Positions 1-8,993 are shown, numbered from the stretch's first letter. The stretch is 64,000 nucleotides of DNA from Flavisolibacter longurius (GCA_014163555.1 JACJGO010000005.1:62001-126000); one strand, 5' to 3'. A program made the numbers and translations. Notes: generated from the sequence alone by a model not told the origin.

Positions 1-1481
1 TGCGCCCTGGCACCAAATTCAATCTTTGAATTTTGCGAAAGGGGATTGGCATAATCCGTTTGCAAGGTTACGTTTTCGTTGTTGCCGGAACCATATTGTG
101 TTTGGTTATACCGTGAACGCAAGGGATTGTTATTCTCGTCGAAATAATCTGTATAAATCAGACCGTTATTTTCGTTTTTGCTTTTGTTATACGTTACGTC
201 GGCTGTCCACTCATGACCCGCTTTCGGGAAATTGTGCTTAAAGCTTGCCTGTGCACCTTTATTCCGGAAGTTGAATTCAGAATTGGAGATACGGTTTTGA
301 AATTCGGTATAAAAACGGGAATCAATACCTGCCATGTTTTTGGTAAAGGAATCAACCCGGATATTGCTGATATTATCCGGCTCCATTCCACCCCGGGCAA
401 AATTTCCGGTTACCGTTAGAGTATTGCGGTTGTCGATAAAATAATCAATACCAAACCGGCCAAAACCAAACTGGCCTTCTCCGACATTACGATCTTCCTG
501 AACACTTTGGTTATTTCGAGACAGGTTGATGGTTTTTCTGTCTGTGGTGCCAGTGCTAATGCTTTTGCGTTGCATATACATTCCGCTGGCAAAAACATTG
601 ATCTTTCCCTGACGAATGTTCAGGTCGCCACCGCCGCCAACTTTCCAGCGTGAATCAATATTGGCCCGTAAGTTTCCGCTGTAACCAACACGACGGTTTT
701 TCTTCATGACAATATTCAGGATGCCGGCTGTTCCGCCGGAAGCGTCAAATTTTGCGGAAGGGTTCGTGATGATCTCAATGCTTTCAATTGCATCAGCAGG
801 AATTTGCTCCAATGTCATTGTCGTTGGACGACCATCAACGAATATAGTAGGGGAGGTATTCCGTAAGGTAACGTTCCCGTCAATATCCACGTTTACAGAA
901 GGCACATTCTTCATCACATCTACAGCCGTACCGCCGGCAGACGTAATGTTTTTATCGACACTGAAAATCTTACGATCGATGCCCATTGTCAGTGAAGGGC
1001 GGGATGCCGTGATGGTTACATTTCCCATCACTTTTTCATCCACCTCAATAGCAATGTTGCCAAGGTCTTTATCCAGGGCGCCCAGCATTGCCGACATATC
1101 GCCACCCTGCATGGCATCGCGGTTGGGCATTTCAAAGGCTACCTGTTTTTGAAAGGGTTTAAAACCAATACCGCTTACTTTTAATTGGTAGCGTCCCATC
1201 AGCGGAACATTTTCAACAGAAAAATTGCCGCCTTTATCGGTCAGCATTCCACCAATAATTTCTTCTTTCATTTTTTTGGAAGCAGTATCCATACGGCTGG
1301 TTACCAGCGTCACTGAGGCCGCTTCTATTCCCTTGTTGCCGGCATCAACCACCTTGCCATAAAACCGCCCGGTTGGCATTTGTCCGCCAGGCCGGGCGCC
1401 CCGCATCATCGGGTTTTGGGCTTGGGCCATGTTTGATAGGGTAATGAGAGCGAAACTCATCAAAGCAATAATTTTCTTCAT
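1..1481 (-). CDS. TonB-dependent outer-membrane receptor, partial (C-terminus off the window)
   Basis: The reading frame is open on the minus strand from an ATG at 1481 to the left edge, giving about 493 residues of the N-terminal part. It begins with a signal peptide (MKKIIALMSFALITL, then an AQA-type cleavage region). A carboxypeptidase-regulatory-like domain follows at roughly residues 35-130 (GRFYGKVVDAGNKGIEAASV). Next comes a plug domain with the usual phrases DVMKNVPSVNVD, IFVDGRPTT and IEIITNPSAKFDASG, and then the first strands of an outer-membrane barrel. This matches the Bacteroidota family with an OMP beta-barrel-3 C-terminus. The ligand cannot be told from the sequence, and the remainder lies outside the window. 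The start is supported by a TAnnTTTG box 18 bases upstream. Confidence 0.88.
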   Translation of the reverse strand, partial: MKKIIALMSFALITLSNMAQAQNPMMRGARPGGQMPTGRFYGKVVDAGNKGIEAASVTLVTSRMDTASKKMKEEIIGGMLTDKGGNFSVENVPLMGRYQLKVSGIGFKPFQKQVAFEMPNRDAMQGGDMSAMLGALDKDLGNIAIEVDEKVMGNVTITASRPSLTMGIDRKIFSVDKNITSAGGTAVDVMKNVPSVNVDIDGNVTLRNTSPTIFVDGRPTTMTLEQIPADAIESIEIITNPSAKFDASGGTAGILNIVMKKNRRVGYSGNLRANIDSRWKVGGGGDLNIRQGKINVFASGMYMQRKSISTGTTDRKTINLSRNNQSVQEDRNVGEGQFGFGRFGIDYFIDNRNTLTVTGNFARGGMEPDNISNIRVDSFTKNMAGIDSRFYTEFQNRISNSEFNFRNKGAQASFKHNFPKAGHEWTADVTYNKSKNENNGLIYTDYFDENNNPLRSRYNQTQYGSGNNENVTLQTDYANPLSQNSKIEFGARA

Positions 1482-1499
1482 GCGTAAAATTTGGATGTG

Positions 1500-1507
1500 C
1501 AAAAGTA
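1500..1507 (-). promoter_or_regulatory. -7 box TACTTTTG for the TonB receptor
   Basis: TACTTTTG on the minus strand matches the Bacteroidota -7 consensus TAnnTTTG and lies 18 bases before the receptor start codon. No clear TTG at -33 was found at standard spacing. Confidence 0.5.
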
Positions 1508-1665
1508 AACAGCCCAAATGGCAAGAGGTTGTTCCATTAACTTAATTTAACCTTGAAACAGAGTGTTGATAAAGCAGGCTTTTACGCTGTAAACCGCCAC
1601 CACCCCAAGTATGACCGTGTGGCTGGAGAAAATTGGTGCGATTAATTTTAACGCTTCTTTGCAGT

Positions 1666-1697
1666 AAAAAGCCTGTCAGAAAACTGACAGGCTTTTG
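1666..1697 (-). terminator. Intrinsic terminator of tRNA-His
   Basis: The stem GCCTGTCAG/CTGACAGGC (9 bp) has a 4-base loop and is flanked by A-runs and T-runs. Read on the minus strand it starts at the tRNA 3' end and finishes in TTTTT. It would also work weakly on the other strand. Confidence 0.8.
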
Positions 1698-1772
1698 GGT
1701 GGCTAACCGGGCTCGAACCGGCGACCCTCAGAACCACAATCTGATGCTCTAACCAACTGAGCTATAACCACC
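1698..1772 (-). tRNA. tRNA-His (GTG)
   Basis: On the minus strand the sequence folds into a full cloverleaf. The acceptor stem is GTGGTTA/TAGCCAC, the D-arm is AGCTCAGTTGGTTAGAGC, and the anticodon stem TCAGA/TCTGA carries the loop TTGTGGT, giving anticodon GTG. The T-arm contains TTCGAGC. An extra G at position -1 faces C73, which is the histidine identity element. The CCA end is not encoded. It is followed directly by a strong terminator, so it is probably a single-gene transcript. Confidence 0.97.
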
Positions 1773-1786
1773 ATTTTTGGAGAGTG

Positions 1787-1794
1787 CAAAAATA
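1787..1794 (-). promoter_or_regulatory. -7 box TATTTTTG for tRNA-His
   Basis: TATTTTTG on the minus strand fits TAnnTTTG and ends 14 bases before the tRNA 5' end, which is a sensible distance for a short precursor leader. Confidence 0.5.
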
Positions 1795-2227
1795 ATGGAT
1801 TGATGAATACAAATGAAACGCTGGAAAAAAATTCTTTCTCTCCGGAAACGAATCTTCAGAACGTGCCCGTCGAATTAGTTTCATTCTCGTTTTGAAAACC
1901 TAAAAAAGAATTCAACAAAACAAAAGCATCAAATAAAACTGATGTCACTTTCATTTGCTAATCACGAATGCTTTTTGAGATAGGCTTACCTGACACAAAT
2001 GCTAACGCCATTCCATCTTACCTATAAATATGTATATCTAATCAAAGAAGCAAAGAGGATATTTAAAGAGGTTTATAAATAAGCTGGAAATAGAATTCTA
2101 ACCGTAAGAAAGAAGTAAGATTCCGCTCATCAAAAACTATTCGTTAAAAACCACCCTTAACAAAATAGGCGTCTTTTTTGTCTTAAATTTGGTAGGTATG
2201 CAAACAGCATTAAAATACATTTTTGAT
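1795..2227. other. Intergenic region, AT-rich, no gene seen
   Basis: About 430 bases between the tRNA-His promoter and the S41 protease start. I see no coding signature, RNA fold or repeat apart from the -7 box at 2184-2191. It separates divergent transcripts and so probably holds their promoters. Confidence 0.5.
2184..2191 (+). promoter_or_regulatory. -7 box TAAATTTG for the S41 protease
   Basis: TAAATTTG fits TAnnTTTG. Transcription would begin a few bases downstream, so the upstream TTG (2189) cannot be the translation start and the ATG at 2228 is favoured. Confidence 0.5.
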
Positions 2228-4378
2228 ATGAAACGATTTCCAATCATCCTGGCGTTGGTCTTGACAGGTGTTTTCTTTACCGTTCGTACCGTAGGCAGAA
2301 CCAATTCCAATCCTCCCTCCAAGTATGAGAAAGTTCTCCAACTGGTTGGTGCCATTCTTACCCAGGGGCATTACAGTCCAAAAGATATTAATGACGAATT
2401 TTCCCGTAAAATATATACCCGCTATTTTGAAAGCCTTGACCCGGAAAAAAATATTTTCCTGGCCTCAGATATCAAATCATTGGAGAAGTTTTCTACCCGG
2501 ATTGATGACGAGGTAAAAGGCGCACCTGTGGAATTCTTTAAAGCCGCAGGGCAGATTTTCGATACCCGGATCAAGGAGTTGGAAGAAGAATACAAAACCA
2601 TTCTTGCCAAACCGTTTGATTTTACCGTTAACGAAACCTACCAGGGCAACAGTGACAGCAAGCAGTTTCCAATAACGGACGCTGCCCGCCGGGAAGACTG
2701 GCGCAAATACCTTAAATACCTGACCCTGCAACGCTATTCCGATTTGATGGACAGCCGCGAAAGCAGCAAGGGAAAGGAAGGAGAGATCAAGAAGACAGAT
2801 GCCGAGCTGGAAAAAGAAGCCCGTGAAAAAGTGCTGGCAGCTATGAACCGCACATTTGATCGGTACCGTAATAAATTTAATGAAGACGATAAGTTTACTG
2901 TTTTTGTAAACACCATCACAGAAATGATGGACCCGCATACGGAGTTTATGCCGCCGCTGGACAAACGTTATTTTGACGAGACTATGAGTGGCAAATTCTA
3001 TGGCATTGGCGCACAGTTGAGCTATGATGAAGGAAACATAAAGATCTCGGCCGTTACGCCGGGCGGTCCAGCCCAAAAGAATGGCGAGGTTGAATCTGGT
3101 GACATTATTGTTCGGGTAGCGCAGGCCAATGAAGCACCGGTGGAACTAACAGGGTTTACCGTACCGGATGCCGTGAAATTGATTCGTGGGAAAGAAGGCA
3201 CCAAAGTGACTGTTACCCTGCGGAAAAAGGACGGTACCTTAAAAAACATTTCCCTAGTCCGGGAGGAGATAGTTCTGGATGAAGCCTTTGTGAGAAGTGT
3301 GGTTGTAAATGAAGGCAACCAGAAAGTAGGCTATATCTACTTACCGGAATTCTATTCCAATTTCCAGGAAGCCAATGGCGCTCATAGTGGTGAAGATGTG
3401 GCCAAAGAAGTAAAAAAATTGAAAGCCGAAGGCGTTGACGGCATTGTCATCGATGTTCGTAGCAACGGTGGCGGTGCACTTTATGATGTAATTCAAATTG
3501 CCGGTTTGTTCATTGACCAGGGTCCGGTGGTTCAGGTAAAGGACAGGCAGGGCAAACCACAGGTAATGCGTGACCGCGACGGTGGCGTTTTGTACGATGG
3601 CCCACTAGTAGTAATGGTAAACGAAATGAGCGCTTCTGCATCCGAGATTTTGGCAGCTGCCATGCAAGATTATGGTCGTGGTATTGTAATGGGAACCAAT
3701 ACATATGGTAAAGGAACCGTACAGCGTACCATCGGTCTGGATCCTGAATCCGGTTTTATGAACACGAATTCAGAGTTGGGTTCGCTGAAGATCACCCTGC
3801 AGAAATTCTACCGGGTAAACGGTGGTTCTACCCAACAAAAAGGTGTAGTACCTGATGTGGTGATTCCTGATTACCTCCAACACCTCAAAATCCGTGAAAA
3901 GGACAATCCATTGTCAATGCCTTACGATGAGATCAGCAAGGCTTCATTCCAGACCTGGAATTCCGGTTACAGCCTGGAAGCTGTGAAGCAGATGGCAAAA
4001 GCAAGAATTGCTATGGATACAACCTTCAAACGCATTTCTGATGCATCGGTATTTGTGGCCAAGCAAAACGAAAAGGTGTACAACCTGCAACTGGATAAAT
4101 ACAGAACTGAGCAAAAGGAAATACGCAACGCGGTAAAAAGCATTGAAAACCTGACCAAGTTACAATCACCGCTGCCGGTACAGTTTATGAAGGAAGACCA
4201 GTCGCGCTATATTTCCAACGACAAGGATAAAACTGAACGTTATAAACAGTGGTTGACCAATGTCAGCAAGGATGTGTATGTTGACCAGGCTGTTAAGGTG
4301 ATCAAAGACATGGTGTCGCAACAAAATATTGCAAAGGCAAACAGTGACAACAAAGGTGCTGTGAAGCCGCCGTTTTAA
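2228..4378 (+). CDS. prc: Carboxy-terminal (tail-specific) processing protease, S41 family
   Basis: This 716-residue exported protease is expected in the periplasm, where S41 enzymes cut proteins from the C-terminus. I chose the ATG at 2228 because it begins a clean signal peptide (MKRFPIILALVLTG) and lies downstream of a -7 box. After a long helical N-terminal region comes a PDZ-type segment (FYGIGAQLSYDEGNIKI, SGDIIVRV). The catalytic domain carries DVRSNGGGAL, SASASEI and YGKGTVQ. The likely Ser/Lys dyad is Ser470/Lys495, spaced 25 residues apart as in E. coli Prc. A helical tail of the Prc type follows. The length and order fit Prc rather than the shorter CtpA. It is a single gene ending at a strong bidirectional terminator. 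Confidence 0.93.
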   Translation: MKRFPIILALVLTGVFFTVRTVGRTNSNPPSKYEKVLQLVGAILTQGHYSPKDINDEFSRKIYTRYFESLDPEKNIFLASDIKSLEKFSTRIDDEVKGAPVEFFKAAGQIFDTRIKELEEEYKTILAKPFDFTVNETYQGNSDSKQFPITDAARREDWRKYLKYLTLQRYSDLMDSRESSKGKEGEIKKTDAELEKEAREKVLAAMNRTFDRYRNKFNEDDKFTVFVNTITEMMDPHTEFMPPLDKRYFDETMSGKFYGIGAQLSYDEGNIKISAVTPGGPAQKNGEVESGDIIVRVAQANEAPVELTGFTVPDAVKLIRGKEGTKVTVTLRKKDGTLKNISLVREEIVLDEAFVRSVVVNEGNQKVGYIYLPEFYSNFQEANGAHSGEDVAKEVKKLKAEGVDGIVIDVRSNGGGALYDVIQIAGLFIDQGPVVQVKDRQGKPQVMRDRDGGVLYDGPLVVMVNEMSASASEILAAAMQDYGRGIVMGTNTYGKGTVQRTIGLDPESGFMNTNSELGSLKITLQKFYRVNGGSTQQKGVVPDVVIPDYLQHLKIREKDNPLSMPYDEISKASFQTWNSGYSLEAVKQMAKARIAMDTTFKRISDASVFVAKQNEKVYNLQLDKYRTEQKEIRNAVKSIENLTKLQSPLPVQFMKEDQSRYISNDKDKTERYKQWLTNVSKDVYVDQAVKVIKDMVSQQNIAKANSDNKGAVKPPF

Positions 4379-4402
4379 GTTTTAGAAGCAATGTTCCAAT
4401 CA

Positions 4403-4440
4403 AATAAAAAAGTCCCTGATGTTCAGGGACTTTTTTATTT
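4403..4440. terminator. Bidirectional intrinsic terminator
   Basis: A near-perfect inverted repeat (AAATAAAAAAGTCCCTGA, loop TGT, mirror arm) lies between the converging S41 protease and DinB-like genes. It has a U-tract in both directions. Confidence 0.9.
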
Positions 4441-4442
4441 GA

Positions 4443-4955
4443 TTATGCCAGGTATCGTTCCTGTAAAATATGCAAATGATGCAGTACATGCCCTGCTGAA
4501 ATAAAACCAATCGCTTCCACGCTGATAGGTTTATTATTGGCAGTTCCCGTCCTGGCAATCTGTTCTTCCGTGAAAGAATTATATAAAAGAATGGTCGCTT
4601 TTCTTACAACAGCCCATTCATCCAAAAGGCTTTCTTTGCTCCTGCTTTCGGCCTTGGAGTTTTCTGCGTATGCATTTTCATCAAACCCTGGCAGGCTTGC
4701 CTTTTCACCCCGGGCAATGCAAAGAGCCCGGTAAGCAAAAATTCGCTCCGTATCAATCATGTGTTGCACCATCTCACGTATGCTCCATTTTCCTTCAGTA
4801 TAACGAAAACTCCATTTTTCCTCAGGTATCGATTCTAAAAGGGACTTAGTTTTTTCATTACTATGTTGCAAGGCTTCATTGATGGTTTCGTCGTCAACCC
4901 GGTTCACGTAGGTATGATAAAATGCGGGGATGGTGGCCAGTTCAGGTTTTGGCAT
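4443..4955 (-). CDS. DinB-like (DinB_2/DUF664) metal-binding protein
   Basis: A 170-residue four-helix-bundle protein of the DinB/YfiT superfamily. Members bind a divalent metal through three histidines, and some are thiol-dependent transferases. The visible candidates are the histidine in VQHMIDTER and those in GHVLHHLHIL; the phrase EGKWSIREMVQH is typical. A longer frame opens at 4997, but that stretch overlaps the upstream hydrolase gene's stop codon. The ATG at 4955 (MPKPEL) begins 22 bases after that stop and is preferred. The close spacing suggests co-transcription with the dienelactone hydrolase. The substrate is unknown. Confidence 0.85.
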   Translation of the reverse strand: MPKPELATIPAFYHTYVNRVDDETINEALQHSNEKTKSLLESIPEEKWSFRYTEGKWSIREMVQHMIDTERIFAYRALCIARGEKASLPGFDENAYAENSKAESRSKESLLDEWAVVRKATILLYNSFTEEQIARTGTANNKPISVEAIGFISAGHVLHHLHILQERYLA

Positions 4956-4977
4956 GGATAAAGTTTTATTAAGTTTG

Positions 4978-5835
4978 TTATTGAAGAATCCGGTCAAAAA
5001 ACAGCTTCATGTCATTCCAGGAAGCGGAGTCTGCCGCCTGATCATACCGGATGGGCATATTATGTTCTTTGCCTTTTTCAGTTGCATTCGGGTTGGTGAA
5101 AGCATGCGTGGCACCTTCGTAAACTTTAAATGTATAGGCAAGACCAGCAGAGTCCATGTTTTTCTTAAAGGCATCAATTTGCTGTTGCGGAACAAAATTA
5201 TCGGCACCACCATGACAGATGAGGAATTCCGATTTCGTACCTTTTTTGGGTTGTACACCATCCAGTGTGCCATGAAAACTAACCACCCCCAAAACAGGAG
5301 CTCCCATTTTTCCATAATTAAGGGCCATCGATCCGCCAAAGCAATAGCCTATCGCTACGGTTCGTATAGAATCGGCCTGTGCATAGTTTTTTGCCTTCGC
5401 AAGAGCCAAATCAATTCTCTCTTTGGCCAATTTGGGATTCTGGTAAAATGGCATGGCTGCCTTCCCGGCTTCTTCCGGGTTATTGGCCAATTTGCCATCA
5501 CCATACATATCCACAGCCACCGCGAGGTAGCCCATTTCAGCCAGCATCCGGGCACGCATCCTCGGATATTCAGTGAGGCCCCACCATTCGGGTAAAACCA
5601 AGACAATAGGCCGCGGACCCTGTTTGGATTCATCAAAAGCAATATAGCTTTTCATGGTTTGATCTCCTGCCTGGTAAGAAATGGCTTCTTCTTTTACGCT
5701 TACCGGACCCGGAACAGTTTGGCTGGAATCGGCTGAGTCCTGCATTTCTATGGTTGTTTTTGAGGGGTCGTTACCGCACCGGGTAAAGACCGAAAGTACA
5801 GTTCCGAACAAAAGAGTTGTAAATACGTTTCTCAT
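4978..5835 (-). CDS. Dienelactone hydrolase family protein, exported
   Basis: A 285-residue alpha/beta hydrolase. The N-terminus is a hydrophobic export signal ending in Cys20; the lipobox is poor (an Arg at -1), so lipidation is uncertain. The DLH catalytic triad is visible: Cys165 in GYCFGG, Asp212 in HGGADNFVP and His244 in ATHAF, with the PEWWG glutamate motif near residue 83. Family members hydrolyse dienelactones or other small esters. An exported version is more likely a general esterase, which is inference. It is first in a two-gene run with the DinB-like gene. Confidence 0.88.
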   Translation of the reverse strand: MRNVFTTLLFGTVLSVFTRCGNDPSKTTIEMQDSADSSQTVPGPVSVKEEAISYQAGDQTMKSYIAFDESKQGPRPIVLVLPEWWGLTEYPRMRARMLAEMGYLAVAVDMYGDGKLANNPEEAGKAAMPFYQNPKLAKERIDLALAKAKNYAQADSIRTVAIGYCFGGSMALNYGKMGAPVLGVVSFHGTLDGVQPKKGTKSEFLICHGGADNFVPQQQIDAFKKNMDSAGLAYTFKVYEGATHAFTNPNATEKGKEHNMPIRYDQAADSASWNDMKLFFDRILQ

Positions 5836-6150
5836 AATTCAGATCCATTATGGGTTATAAATCCGGGGTAAAATTAGGTTTTGTGTTGCAAAGCAGGAAA
5901 GCGGTTTTGTTCTACTAAAATGAACGAGATGATTGAAAAAACAGCTAGCGACTGTTTGAACAGCCTTTCTATTTTGGATCTTTCCTTAGGCTGCAGCGTA
6001 AGACGAAAGGAGAGAGGGATATATCGTCGGATAGGATGGAGGATGGGTGAATAGCATCACATATTTTCACCTGATTAAGTACTTTACACCGAAGAGGATT
6101 GGGAGTTTTTGAACTATTCTTTTCCAGAAGGAACAGAGAACTTCTCCCAA
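5836..6150. other. Intergenic region without gene
   Basis: About 315 bases upstream of the minus-strand hydrolase. A weak near-match to the -7 box (TAATTTTA, minus strand) lies about 40 bases before its start. There is no convincing RNA or small reading frame. Confidence 0.4.
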
Positions 6151-6183
6151 AAAATAAACCCCGAATATTTCGGGGTTTATTTT
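6151..6183 (-). terminator. Intrinsic terminator of the S8 peptidase gene
   Basis: AAAATAAACCCCGAA and its complement form a 15-bp stem with loop TAT. It lies just past the stop codon at 6191 and ends in a T-rich tract on the minus strand. Confidence 0.88.
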
Positions 6184-6190
6184 GTATAAA

Positions 6191-7924
6191 TTAAGCTGAT
6201 TTCACTTTCGTCTTTTTTTCGCCCTGTGGAGTTTTTGTTTTGATCTTCAGATCGCCGCCATCCACTTTAATCTTTTTGCCATCAGTTTTAATTTTTCCGG
6301 TGCGAGCCAGTTCATCTGCCATCCTCATAGCTTCATGCGCATTTACCAAACCACCCGTGCGGCTAATATCTGACAGCTTTGCTTTTTCGCCGGTTGAGGG
6401 ATTGGTCACATCTTCTCCAAAAGGAACAGCACTTTGTTCAATGATCATCTTTACCTGCTGTGCATTAAACTGCGGGTAATATTGCAAAATTAATGCTGCA
6501 ATGCCGGAAACAACCGGAGATGCCATAGAGGTACCGGAAAGATTATCGTACGTATTGCCACCCGGAACCGGTGCATAGATATTTACGCCTGGCGCAAACA
6601 CATCCACTTCACCTTTTCCCACGTTTGAGAAATTGGCAATCAGGCTGCTTTTGGAAGCTCCAGAAGCACCTACATTGATCCAGTTGGTGGCACGGGTGTT
6701 TACATCTTTGTAAACTGGCGTAGGGAAATTCCAGGCCGTATCAATATTGGCACCTTCATTACCGGCCGCATGAACCAAAAGCACACCTTTGCTTTCCGCA
6801 TATCTTACAGCTTCATCTACCCATGCTTTTTCGGGAGAAACGCCTTTCCCAAAGCTCATGTTGATCACTTTAGCGCCATTGTCCACCGCATATCGAATGG
6901 CTAGTGCAATGTCCTTGTCATGTTCATCGCCATCAGGTACGGCACGCAGTGTCATGATGCGAACATTGTCTGCCACACCATCGGTTCCCTTACCATTGCC
7001 CCGAACTGCACCAATGATTCCCGAAACGTGTGTTCCGTGTCTTGCAGACTTGTTCGAAACCATGATATTGTTATTGCCGTAAAACTTATCGTTAAAGTCG
7101 GCTTCATTGTCACCAACAACCTCGGCCCTGTAATTACGGGGAGGCACAGACGCCGCATTGGCCTTTCTTTCTTCTCCTGCTATATAGTCGCCAATTTCAG
7201 TCAGCACATCTTTGTTTGTACGGGAATTCTCAAATCCCAAGGCCTGGTAAAGCAGGAGGAATTTGCGTTTAGCTGATTTCCCATCAGCGGTTGGCGGGTT
7301 GAATTTTTCCGCTTCCACAGCGCTGTATTCTTCCTTGCCTATCAGACGCTGCAGCGTTGTATCTGCAGCCGCGGCCGATTTGTAGGCATTGTTCAGCATC
7401 ATCAGACTTAAGGCATTGGTAGGGTCAACGCGGATATCGCTGGCTGCTTTCATCCACATTCTGTACTGATCCTGCTCTTCTTTGCTCAAAGTTGCCGGGT
7501 CTTCCACTTTTTCAAATTTACTTTTGAAACGGTGGTACACACGGGAGGCTTCATAGGAATCCGTTTCTACATTCCGTCCGTCTTTACCGCCAAGAAAGTT
7601 CCAGCCATGCACATCATCCACATAACCATTCTTATCATCATCAATACCGTTGCCTGGAATTTCACCGGGGTTTTTCCACATCACCGGTTTCAAGTCTTCA
7701 TGCAGGGTATCAATACCGGAATCGATTACGGCCACTACAACTGTATTGCTTTTTTTGCCTTTCAAAAACTGGTAGGCTTTATCGAGACTGATACCATAGT
7801 TGCCCGTTTCTTTCGGATCGGCAAGATGCCATCCGTTGGGTGCAGATTTTTGTCCGAATGAAGTGAGGGTAATGCCTGCCAACAAAGTAGGGAGCAAGGC
7901 ATGTTTCAGGAATTTGTTCATCAT
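6191..7924 (-). CDS. Secreted S8 (subtilisin-like) serine peptidase
   Basis: A 577-residue exported subtilase with a signal peptide ending near SFGQ. The catalytic triad is Asp68 (VIDSGID), His296 (HGTHVSG) and Ser466 (GTSMASP), with the oxyanion Asn389 in HAAGNEG. The Asp-to-His distance is 228 residues, against about 30 in subtilisin. A predominantly helical, charged insertion of about 190 residues fills the gap. There is no pro-domain of normal length and no type IX secretion C-terminal domain; instead the tail is Lys/Thr/Asp-rich (residues about 545-577). The role is probably nutrient or envelope protein processing (inference). Two adjacent ATGs make the start uncertain by one codon. Confidence 0.93.
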   Translation of the reverse strand: MMNKFLKHALLPTLLAGITLTSFGQKSAPNGWHLADPKETGNYGISLDKAYQFLKGKKSNTVVVAVIDSGIDTLHEDLKPVMWKNPGEIPGNGIDDDKNGYVDDVHGWNFLGGKDGRNVETDSYEASRVYHRFKSKFEKVEDPATLSKEEQDQYRMWMKAASDIRVDPTNALSLMMLNNAYKSAAAADTTLQRLIGKEEYSAVEAEKFNPPTADGKSAKRKFLLLYQALGFENSRTNKDVLTEIGDYIAGEERKANAASVPPRNYRAEVVGDNEADFNDKFYGNNNIMVSNKSARHGTHVSGIIGAVRGNGKGTDGVADNVRIMTLRAVPDGDEHDKDIALAIRYAVDNGAKVINMSFGKGVSPEKAWVDEAVRYAESKGVLLVHAAGNEGANIDTAWNFPTPVYKDVNTRATNWINVGASGASKSSLIANFSNVGKGEVDVFAPGVNIYAPVPGGNTYDNLSGTSMASPVVSGIAALILQYYPQFNAQQVKMIIEQSAVPFGEDVTNPSTGEKAKLSDISRTGGLVNAHEAMRMADELARTGKIKTDGKKIKVDGGDLKIKTKTPQGEKKTKVKSA

Positions 7925-8028
7925 CGTCTTTAATTAGTATTCGTAAAAATAGCCCAAACCCCTTATAGGAAGTTGTGAAAACTGGGGGCGAATCAACAAG
8001 GTTATGTTAAGACAAATGCTATGCCCGG

Positions 8029-8193
8029 TTAGTTTTTTTCGCGTTTGATATTGTCGGCCCGCAAAAATAAAAGGCCGGCTATAAGCCAAAAAATGGCCAC
8101 GATCCATTTGTTTTCGCGGAAAGCTTCCAGCAGGGCAATTCCAAAGAACAACACAAAAACCGTAAAGTTGGCGCCAAAATGAATCTTCTTCAT
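8029..8193 (-). CDS. Small two-helix membrane protein
   Basis: A 54-codon frame (MKKIHFGANFTVFVLFFGIA...) with two hydrophobic segments at about residues 9-23 and 30-45 and a basic C-terminus (DNIKREKN). The ordered hydrophobic/basic pattern and ATG start support a real small integral membrane protein. No function is recognised. It lies upstream of the S8 peptidase gene on the same strand. Confidence 0.6.
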   Translation of the reverse strand: MKKIHFGANFTVFVLFFGIALLEAFRENKWIVAIFWLIAGLLFLRADNIKREKN

Positions 8194-8359
8194 TCTACAA
8201 ATTTTTCCTTGATAAAAGTTACGTGAATTACTGGGCCGTGAGGCTGAGGAAAGTCAACTACCTTCAAAATCCTTTTTAAAATTGTGAAGATTGTAGCCTT
8301 GGCGGAAAGAACCCTTGTTTTTGGCTTAGTTGCACCTAATTTCTCACGGATCGTTTTTG

Positions 8360-8367
8360 TAGGTTTG
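8360..8367 (+). promoter_or_regulatory. -7 box TAGGTTTG for the DHFR-fold gene
   Basis: This matches TAnnTTTG and ends 14 bases before the ATG at 8382. Confidence 0.45.
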
Positions 8368-8381
8368 ATAAAACAGTAGAT

Positions 8382-8942
8382 ATGCGAAAAATAACTGTGT
8401 TCAATTTTCTAACCCTGAACGGATTTTACAAAGGCCGGAATGAGGATATCAGTTGGTATAAGCATGGTGCCGGCGAAAATGAATATGCCGAAGAAGGCGC
8501 CCAATCGGAAAGCATTTTGCTTTTTGGAAGAAAAACTTATGAAATGATGGCGAGCTACTGGCCTACACCAATGGCGCTTCAACAAAACAAGAAGGTAGCA
8601 GAAGGAATGAACAGGAGTGAGAAGATCGTCTTTTCAACTACACTGCAAAAAGCAGCGTGGGCCAATACCCGTATCATCAGCCAGAACAGTATGGAAGAAG
8701 TGGCTGCACTAAAAAATAGCCCGGGGAAAGACATGACCATTTTGGGAAGCGGAAGCCTGGTATCACAGCTAACCGATGCCGACCTTATTGATGAATACCA
8801 GTTTATGATCGACCCAGTTGCTTTGGGAGAGGGCAGTTCAGTTTTACAAAATATAAACAGAAAGCTGGATTTAGAACTTGTATCCCACAAGGCGTTCCCT
8901 TCCGGTGTTGTTTTGCTTATCTATCGCACCGTCAGAAAATAA
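8382..8942 (+). CDS. Dihydrofolate reductase-fold (RibD C-terminal) family protein
   Basis: A 186-residue cytoplasmic protein of the RibD_C/YwjB-type DHFR-fold family. Visible marks are the N-terminal MRKITVFNFLTLNGFY strand, LLFGRKTYEMMASYWP (nucleotide-binding region), the TILGSGSLVSQL dinucleotide loop and the DEYQFMIDPVALGEG strand. It is probably an NADPH-dependent reductase. The substrate is unknown, and this is not the FolA enzyme because it lacks FolA hallmarks. It stands alone on its strand, followed by a shared weak hairpin. Confidence 0.85.
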   Translation: MRKITVFNFLTLNGFYKGRNEDISWYKHGAGENEYAEEGAQSESILLFGRKTYEMMASYWPTPMALQQNKKVAEGMNRSEKIVFSTTLQKAAWANTRIISQNSMEEVAALKNSPGKDMTILGSGSLVSQLTDADLIDEYQFMIDPVALGEGSSVLQNINRKLDLELVSHKAFPSGVVLLIYRTVRK

Positions 8943-8974
8943 TAAGCTCCGCTCAATTTGGGAACGGGGCTTAT
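8942..8974. terminator. Weak convergent terminator hairpin
   Basis: ATAAGCTCCG pairs with CGGGGCTTAT across a 13-base loop. It is followed on the minus strand by a T-rich stretch (TTATTATTTTC). It lies between converging genes. Confidence 0.45.
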
Positions 8975-8993
8975 CATCATTTGCATCTTTTCC

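Noticed and set aside
706-1152. 148-codon plus-strand frame
   Set aside because: It is a shadow of the minus-strand TonB receptor, which has clear motifs in another frame.
4930-5595. 221-codon plus-strand frame
   Set aside because: It is antisense to the dienelactone hydrolase gene; the composition is unnatural and there is no domain.
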